Positions 36,077 through 42,090 of a stretch of 42,090 nucleotides of DNA are shown here, piece by piece. How positions within the stretch are numbered: position 1 is the first letter of the stretch; each line of letters opens with the position of its first letter. The position numbers and the translations under genes are program-made. The stretch is from Anaerovibrio sp. Lineage in GTDB: Bacteria > Bacillota > Negativicutes > Selenomonadales > Selenomonadaceae. The stretch spans positions 1 through 42,090 of the forward strand of contig JAQUZO010000005.1 in NCBI GenBank assembly GCA_028691285.1, given 5' to 3'. The notes under the pieces are model-generated. The model had not been told where the DNA came from, searched no databases, and saw only the letters and a program-made list of their open reading frames with translations.

Positions 36077-38146
36077 TTAATTCACCGTCCCCACCTTCAA
36101 GTCATTCAAATGAATCGATGTATCATACAGTGCCCTGCGCACCTCCGGCAGATATTCACTGAAGGCCTGCACAGCATCCTGGCTGGAAAAGCTCACCCGC
36201 AAATTCAGGTTGTTCCCTTCAAACAGCTGGCAGACAATATCTACCGCGCCTATATTGTCCGTCAGCACACATACTCTGAACCATGTGTCCTTCCTGACCC
36301 TTCCAGCTTCATCCTCATGAGGCGGCTCATCATAAATATTGATATAAGCAGGATAGCTTTGTTCGTTTTCTCCAATATACAGCGGCATGACGAAGCTGAT
36401 GGACTTCTGGCCGTCCGTCCTGAAGCTGCCCTCACTGGTAATGGCCCCCTTCATTGAGGATACCATCGTCTTGATTTCCTTGTTGGCATTTTTCAGATCC
36501 CTGGCCTTGATGTCCCTCAGAGTTCCCAACTCCGCCAACTGCAGGAAAGCCCACAGCTTCGGCAGTCCCTCCATGCCCTGCTGCTGCCCTGCCTGCTGCA
36601 CGGCAGCTGGAATATTCGCCTGCACCATGCGCAGCAGCAGGTTGAGCTGCTTGGCATCCTGCTGACTCAAAAGCTCCTGCCTACCATTGACAAAATTCTG
36701 CAGCAGCTGTGTATCCTTGGCGGACAGGCTGCTGTCCTTCAGCAGCAGCTGTGCCATATCCCTGAGAGCATCCGCGGCCTGCTGACTGTTCAACGGCTGT
36801 GCCTGAGGCTGTACCGCCTGCTGCGGAGCCGGCCTGACCACACCTGTTTCCTGGCTGTAGCCGTAACGGCTGAAAATCTGCCGGAACAACGGATTATTCT
36901 CCAGCTCCCTGGCATGGTTCATCAAGGTTCTGCCTCCCTGGTCAGGCTGTGCCGTATTGGACTGAACATTCTTTCCCGTCTGATTCTGCCGCCCATCGGC
37001 TGACACGGCACCGCTGCCGTCAGACTGCCCCCTGAGCTGCTCCGCCCCACTTGGGCTGCTTGCGCCGCCCGCTGTCTGTCCCTTCTGGACCTGGGCCCCG
37101 GTCATCTGACTGTCCGGCACGGCTGCTTTGTTCTCTGTGACTTCCTGACCCATTCCATTGCCCGCAGCGGCGGCTGCCATATTGACAGCCGGCTGCCCCT
37201 GCGCTGCCGGAGCGCCGGTCTGTATCATCCCATTGCCGCCGGTATTGGCCGCTGCACCATTGCTTCCATTGGCAGTCCCAGGGAGATTTGCCCGGTTCCC
37301 AGCGGCAGCAGCGCCTTGAGCCGTATCGCCCGGAGCCTGTGCTAAGCCGGCCTGGCTGCCTGCTGCCTGGGATCCACTCTGGCCTGCCTGCTGTTCTCCG
37401 ACGGTATTCTGGACCGGCTGCCCTGCATTATCAGCTGCCAAAGGCTTGGGAAACAGGACATCAATCAGCTGCTTCAAAGCCGTCAGCTGCTCATTGCCCT
37501 GAGCCGTTCCCTGTCCGGCTGTCCCCTGCACGGCTAAAAACTGCAGAAGCTGCACAAAATCCTCAGGCAGCTTCTCTGAACTGCCGTCATTCAAAAGCTG
37601 GAAGGCCAGCTTATTGAGCTGTACCAGCTCCAAGCTTGAGCTTTTGCTCACAAGTCCGGCTTCCCCAATGATATTTTTAATGTTTGCCATCAATACCTGC
37701 AGCTCGTCGGACAGCTCACCAGCCTGCTGCTCTCCGGTCAGCTGCTCGGCAGTGACGCTATGAGCGTCAGCAAAATTGCCCAGCTGCTGAAAAATACGAC
37801 TCAAGGTGGTCAGCTGTTCGATGGAATAGCGTTCACTCGCCATGGCACTGCCCAACCCCTCACCCAGGGAGCTGTCCAGAGAAAAAGCATTTTTCACTAC
37901 ATTGTTTATCATTTCCTTCAGCTGCTCAGGCAGAGCTGCATCTGCCCCCAATTTGCCGGCAGAAACCTTTTCCAATACGGCAGACATATTATCAACCGAG
38001 TTGGTGAATTTTACATCTGTCTGCTTGGCAAAACCTGAGCCTGAGCCGCCATCCCTGCTGACCGCAATACGGTCGGTCCTGGTCTCTGAGGTACGAGAGG
38101 CAGGCTGTATGGACGGAGCTCCTGCTGCATTGACATTTGTTGGCAT
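36077..38146 (-). CDS. Gln/Ala/Gly-rich hypothetical protein, FliK-like (YlqG-position)
   Basis: 689 aa; long low-complexity middle; conserved-looking C-terminus KSISFVMPLYIGENEQSYPAYINIYDEPP...NIGAVDIVCQLFEGNNLNLRVSFSSQDAVQAFSEYLPEVRRAL; directly abuts the FlhB-C-like gene. Confidence 0.7.
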   Translation of the reverse strand: MPTNVNAAGAPSIQPASRTSETRTDRIAVSRDGGSGSGFAKQTDVKFTNSVDNMSAVLEKVSAGKLGADAALPEQLKEMINNVVKNAFSLDSSLGEGLGSAMASERYSIEQLTTLSRIFQQLGNFADAHSVTAEQLTGEQQAGELSDELQVLMANIKNIIGEAGLVSKSSSLELVQLNKLAFQLLNDGSSEKLPEDFVQLLQFLAVQGTAGQGTAQGNEQLTALKQLIDVLFPKPLAADNAGQPVQNTVGEQQAGQSGSQAAGSQAGLAQAPGDTAQGAAAAGNRANLPGTANGSNGAAANTGGNGMIQTGAPAAQGQPAVNMAAAAAGNGMGQEVTENKAAVPDSQMTGAQVQKGQTAGGASSPSGAEQLRGQSDGSGAVSADGRQNQTGKNVQSNTAQPDQGGRTLMNHARELENNPLFRQIFSRYGYSQETGVVRPAPQQAVQPQAQPLNSQQAADALRDMAQLLLKDSSLSAKDTQLLQNFVNGRQELLSQQDAKQLNLLLRMVQANIPAAVQQAGQQQGMEGLPKLWAFLQLAELGTLRDIKARDLKNANKEIKTMVSSMKGAITSEGSFRTDGQKSISFVMPLYIGENEQSYPAYINIYDEPPHEDEAGRVRKDTWFRVCVLTDNIGAVDIVCQLFEGNNLNLRVSFSSQDAVQAFSEYLPEVRRALYDTSIHLNDLKVGTVN

Positions 38147-38180
38147 ACTGCACCTCCTAAAACAACTGAAATCCTTATCC

Positions 38181-38963
38181 TTACGGCTGTGCCGCTATTG
38201 ACCTTACCGGCTCAAAGGACATACGGTGAATAGGGCATGGACCATATCTTCTGAGCGCGGCAATATGCTCGGCTGTACCATAGCCCTTGTGGGCGGCAAA
38301 GCCATATTCCGGATATGCTTTATCATATTCGTCCATCAGGCGATCCCTGGCTACCTTGGCAATGATGGAAGCTGCCGCAATGGAAGCTGATCTGGCATCT
38401 CCCTTTATCAGGGAGAGCTGGGGAACGGTCAGCTCCTTCAGATGCACCGCGTCTATCAGAACCTGCTCCGGCTGCGGCTCCAGTCCGGCAAGGGCCTCAT
38501 ACATCCCCTGCATAGTCGCCTGCAGGATATTGATTCTGTCTATCAGCTCCGGCTGGATAAAGACCTGCCTGACAGACACTGCCTGCGCCAAAATTTTCTC
38601 GTAAAGCTCCTCACGCACTCCGGCGCTGAGCTTTTTGGAATCATTCAGCCTGGACAGCAGCAAATTAGGAGGCAAAATCACCGCCGCAACAGAAACAGGG
38701 CCCGCCAGAGGCCCTCTGCCGGCTTCATCCACGCCGGCAACGATTTTTCGCCCGCGGCTGTACGCTTCATTTTCGTACTGATACATTGCCGACAGCCGCA
38801 GCCTTTCGACCTGCCGCCTCGCCTGCTGCTTTTCATAGCGCTCTGCCAGCTTTTGTGCCGCAATGCGTCCATCCTGACGGCAGGCAGCCGCCAGAGCTTC
38901 ATCGGCCTGTTCTGACTTAAACAGCCGCTCTAATTCTTTTATCGTAAACTTTTCTATATTCAT
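38181..38963 (-). CDS. rnhB: Ribonuclease HII
   Basis: 260 aa; IVAGVDEAGRGPLAGPVSVAAVILP, LNDSKKLSAGVREELYEKI, SIAAASIIAKVARDRLMDEYDKAYPEYGFAAHKGYGT. Confidence 0.96.
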   Translation of the reverse strand: MNIEKFTIKELERLFKSEQADEALAAACRQDGRIAAQKLAERYEKQQARRQVERLRLSAMYQYENEAYSRGRKIVAGVDEAGRGPLAGPVSVAAVILPPNLLLSRLNDSKKLSAGVREELYEKILAQAVSVRQVFIQPELIDRINILQATMQGMYEALAGLEPQPEQVLIDAVHLKELTVPQLSLIKGDARSASIAAASIIAKVARDRLMDEYDKAYPEYGFAAHKGYGTAEHIAALRRYGPCPIHRMSFEPVRSIAAQP

Positions 38964-38999
38964 ATAGTATTTCTCCCCAGATTTCAGGGTTTATATCGG

Positions 39000-39926
39000 T
39001 CATGCCATGCTCTGCACCGTCTCCGGCGGCATATCCAGGCTGACCGTCCCCAGCTTGCCGCTGCGAAAATCTGTCAGTACGATGCGCTGCGCCTTTTCCG
39101 TATCTATGATGCCTCCCCGTACAAGACAGCCGCGCTTCCTGCCAATCAGCTCCAGCAGCTCATGCGGCTCCGCCGGCAGCTCACCTGTCAACTTGTAGCG
39201 CTCCCGCAGTCTTTCCGGATACATGGCTGCCATCGTCTGCAGGAATACACCCGTAATCAGCTCACGATCAACCACCTCATCATTGATGGCACCTGTAAAG
39301 GCCAGCTTCAGACCGGCCGTCATGTCCTCAAACTTTGGCCACAGGATGCCCGGCGTATCCAAAAGCTCCAAACTGCCGCCCAGGCGAATCCATTGCTTGG
39401 CACGGGTAACGCCCGGACGGTCGGCAGTCTTTGTTTTATTCGCTCCCGCCAGACGATTTATCAGAGATGATTTGCCCACATTAGGAATACCCAGAATCAT
39501 CACTCTGGCCGCCCGCGCCTTTGCTCCCCTAGCTACCAGCTTCTCCGTCATCGGCCTGGCCAGATTCTCCGTCAGGCTCACAAGCTGCTTGATGCCCTGC
39601 CCCTGGGTCGCATCCACCGCCACCGCAGGAGTCCCCTGCTGGCGGAAATAGCTTATCCATTGCCTGGTGATCTGGCTATCCGCCAGATCCGCTTTGTTCA
39701 GCGCAACCAGGCGCGGCTTGCCCGCTATAATCTCCTTGAGCATGGGGTTGGCACTGCTGTAAGGAATGCGGGCATCCAAAAGCTCGATTACCACATCCAC
39801 CAGCTTAAGATTGTCCGTAATTATATCCCTTGCCTTCTTCATATGCCCTGGAAACCACTGTACATTCGGCAGTACCTGTTCCAGGGCAGGTTCTGCCTGC
39901 TCCCTTGACGCTCTGTAATCCTTCAT
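39000..39926 (-). CDS. rbgA: Ribosome biogenesis GTPase RbgA/YlqF
   Basis: 308 aa; VQWFPGHMKKARDIITDNLKLVDVVIELLDARIPYSSANPML, LNKADLAD, GIPNVGKSSLINRL (circularly permuted GTPase), DTPGILWPKFE. Confidence 0.96.
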   Translation of the reverse strand: MKDYRASREQAEPALEQVLPNVQWFPGHMKKARDIITDNLKLVDVVIELLDARIPYSSANPMLKEIIAGKPRLVALNKADLADSQITRQWISYFRQQGTPAVAVDATQGQGIKQLVSLTENLARPMTEKLVARGAKARAARVMILGIPNVGKSSLINRLAGANKTKTADRPGVTRAKQWIRLGGSLELLDTPGILWPKFEDMTAGLKLAFTGAINDEVVDRELITGVFLQTMAAMYPERLRERYKLTGELPAEPHELLELIGRKRGCLVRGGIIDTEKAQRIVLTDFRSGKLGTVSLDMPPETVQSMA

Positions 39927-40167
39927 ATACTAAAACACTCCCGTTCATCATCATTGATCTGAAATCCTGCTTCACATATCCGGTTCTTCACGCTGCAGCA
40001 CCTGACACGCAACGCTGCTTCAGCTGTCAGGACCACTGCCCAATATCCATATTATATAAATATAAAGAAAATAAGTTCTCTAAATGAATTATATCATAAA
40101 CCAACTAAATGTAAAGATATTTAATTCGCCTGCAGCCCTTATATTGACAGGAATTTTAAACAAAACA

Positions 40168-40187
40168 GGCTGGGACGAAGCCCAGCC
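40168..40187 (-). terminator. Terminator of the MFS transporter gene
   Basis: GGCTGGG-ACGAAG-CCCAGCC with flanking A-run/U-run (minus transcript ...CCCAGCCTGTTTTG). Confidence 0.88.
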
Positions 40188-40200
40188 GCTTTTCCGTTTT

Positions 40201-41352
40201 TCACAAAACCTTGCTGTATACATATCTGGCAATCACGGCCTGACTGAATACCAAAACAGCCAGCATACCGAATGACACATACAAGCTGGTGCCATTCGCA
40301 ACAAAACCAATCACCGCCGGTCCCATCAGGATACCCAGATAACCAAAGGTACTGACTGCCGATACAGCCTGGCTGACAGGCATTACCTTCTGCCGTCCCA
40401 TCAGGGAGAAAAACACCGGCACCATGTTGGCGCTGCCAATGCCAATGAGGAAAAATCCCAGATACAGCATCCATTCAAAGGGAGAAGCAATCAGCAGCAC
40501 AAAGCCTCCGGCCGCCAGACAGGCTCCGCCAATAGTCACTGCAGGACTGCCCAGCTTCGTAACCGCCCAGTCCCCTGTCAGCCGCATAATCAGCATGGCC
40601 GCTGAAAATACCGTAAAGCCTACACCAGCCATGCTCATATCAAAATGCTTCACCTCTGTGAGGAAAACGCCGCTCCAGTCCATGACAGCCCCCTCTGTCA
40701 AAAAGGAAACAAAGGCAATCATGGCGATAAACACAATAATCCCCCTGGGAAACGCCAGCAGGGAGCCCTGGCGTTGTTCACCGCCATTGTTCAGGAGGTG
40801 CCTGTAAAAGACCAGCAGCACACCGCCGATAATGCCGCCGGCAATCAAAGTGGCCTGCAGATGGTTAAGACCAAGATTCAGCCAGAGACTGAAAATGCCT
40901 GCTCCCACAAAACCACCAACGCTCCAAAAGGCGTGCATGCCTGACATCAGGCGCCTGCCGGATTCTCTTTCCACAATCACCGCCAGGACATTTACTACAA
41001 CATCCACTGCCCCCATCAAGGCGCCCAGAAGCAAGATCAGCAGTGCTGCCAGCCAAAGATCATTCGCCTGAGTGAGCAGGATCAGAACCAGTGCATAGCC
41101 GATGCCTGCCACTGTCAGTACCTTGCGGCAGCCCCATTTTGACGAAGCTGCACCGGAAAATGGCATCGTAAAAAGTGAGCCAATGCCCACGCATAAAAGG
41201 AGCAGTCCCAGTATATCCTCTGAGAGCTGCAGTCTCATCTTGATCAGGGGCACAAGCGGAGCCCAGGTAGCCGCCCCAAAGCCGCCTACAAAAAACAACG
41301 CCTTGGCTGCCCACTGCTGCCATTTTTGTTCCTTTTTGCCGCTGTTCAGCAT
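40201..41352 (-). CDS. MFS transporter
   Basis: Hydrophobic 12-TM-like protein; FVGGFGAATWAPLVPLIKMRLQLSEDILGLLLLCVGIGSLFTMPFSGAASSKWGCRKVLTVAG. Start probably MLNSGKK (41352), avoiding overlap with the upstream CDS. Confidence 0.9.
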   Translation of the reverse strand: MLNSGKKEQKWQQWAAKALFFVGGFGAATWAPLVPLIKMRLQLSEDILGLLLLCVGIGSLFTMPFSGAASSKWGCRKVLTVAGIGYALVLILLTQANDLWLAALLILLLGALMGAVDVVVNVLAVIVERESGRRLMSGMHAFWSVGGFVGAGIFSLWLNLGLNHLQATLIAGGIIGGVLLVFYRHLLNNGGEQRQGSLLAFPRGIIVFIAMIAFVSFLTEGAVMDWSGVFLTEVKHFDMSMAGVGFTVFSAAMLIMRLTGDWAVTKLGSPAVTIGGACLAAGGFVLLIASPFEWMLYLGFFLIGIGSANMVPVFFSLMGRQKVMPVSQAVSAVSTFGYLGILMGPAVIGFVANGTSLYVSFGMLAVLVFSQAVIARYVYSKVL

Positions 41353-41366
41353 AATATTTTCTTTCA

Positions 41367-42090
41367 CTATTCTTTTTCCTGTTCCTGTAATGTACAAATA
41401 ATTTTATTGATACGGTATTTATCCAAGCCTTCGATGCGGAAAATAAACTGTTCCCACTGAACACTTTCATCCTTTTTAGGTATATAGCCGAACAGTGCCG
41501 TCACAAAACCGCCCATGGTCTGATAATGGTCCTGGTCCTCGTCCGGCAGCTCATCTATGTCAAACTTATCCTTGAAGTCGTCAATAGAACACAAGCCATC
41601 AATATTCCAGGAATTGTCATCCCTGGAGGTAATCTGAGCCAGCTCCGGTTCGTTGATATTGTTGGTATCCCCTATCAGCTCCAGCAGAATATCCTGCAGG
41701 GTGATGAACCCTATGACACCGCCATATTCATCCAATACAGCAGCCTCATGGATGCCTGTCTCCTGGAACTGCTCCAAAATGCGGAAGCTCTCCATAGAGC
41801 GCGGGATGACCATCGGCTTTCTGATAAATTTGGTCAGGTCCAGCGGCTGGTTATCCAAAGCCGCATTGAAAACATCCTTTATATAGATTACGCCGCAGAA
41901 ATCATCCAGACTCTCCCTGCCTACCGGAATAATCGCTTCCGAAGTCGCACGAATAAGCGTCATATTCTGCTCAAGACTGTCCGTCAGGTCAATCCACATC
42001 ACCTGCGTACGGGGTGTCATCAGAGAATATGCCGTCTGATCACTCATGTGGAAAACCCGATCAACAAGATTCTGCTCCTTTTTTTCAAAG
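41367..42090 (-). CDS. CBS-domain hemolysin/CorC-HlyC family protein, C-terminal part (truncated by window edge)
   Basis: Reading frame stays open to 42090 (FEKKEQNLVDRVFHMSDQTAYSLMTPRTQVMWID...). CBS pair ..AAVLDEYGGVIGFITLQDILLELIG.. and CorC_HlyC tail. Confidence 0.92.
   Translation of the reverse strand, partial: FEKKEQNLVDRVFHMSDQTAYSLMTPRTQVMWIDLTDSLEQNMTLIRATSEAIIPVGRESLDDFCGVIYIKDVFNAALDNQPLDLTKFIRKPMVIPRSMESFRILEQFQETGIHEAAVLDEYGGVIGFITLQDILLELIGDTNNINEPELAQITSRDDNSWNIDGLCSIDDFKDKFDIDELPDEDQDHYQTMGGFVTALFGYIPKKDESVQWEQFIFRIEGLDKYRINKIICTLQEQEKE

Noticed and set aside
1-42090. CRISPR arrays, transposons, prophage, defence or secretion islands, tRNA/rRNA genes
   Set aside because: No regularly spaced repeats, transposase/integrase ORFs, phage-type clusters or cloverleaf-like tRNA sequences were seen.

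Overview
This is a gene-dense, mostly minus-strand chromosomal housekeeping region, probably from a Firmicutes/Negativicutes-like bacterium (taxon inferred from gene content only). I see 34 supportable CDSs, two of them cut by the window edges. From left to right they are: cheA (partial), sbcC, sbcD, a DHH phosphoesterase, a small Nif11-leader-like ORF (+), a lipid/diacylglycerol kinase, a SpoVB/MurJ-type flippase, a DUF4931/GalT-like protein (+), an SNF-type Na+ transporter, a 65-aa hypothetical, a glutamine synthetase with a C-terminal extension, an HlyD-like adaptor, a secreted Cys/His-rich repeat protein, a short nucleoside (uridine) kinase, Pit + DUF47, an aminotransferase, lysC, ruvC, yebC, tyrS, PBP1A, mutS2, a U32 peptidase, a YifB/ComM ATPase, aroE (+), ubiX, a YraN-family protein, an FlhB-C-like protein, a FliK-like protein, rnhB, rbgA/ylqF, an MFS transporter and a CorC/HlyC-type CBS protein (partial). 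I found no mobile element, CRISPR array, rRNA, tRNA or obvious defence island. The most interesting signals are small or non-coding: (i) a free-standing Nif11-leader-like ORF with its own promoter, followed by an elaborate multi-stem 3' structure; (ii) a promoter with an exact 11-bp-spaced TTTAAG-N5-TTTAAG tandem box driving a secreted duplicated-repeat protein with a His/Gly-rich tail; (iii) a promoter plus leader terminator in front of the glutamine synthetase, with a possible ANTAR-like competing hairpin; (iv) a two-tier hairpin between lysC and the aminotransferase; (v) mutually exclusive hairpins in front of ruvC; (vi) an orphan FliK-like/FlhB-C-like pair in the rnhB-rbgA neighbourhood. 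All identities come from reading the translations and motifs by eye; no database search was run.
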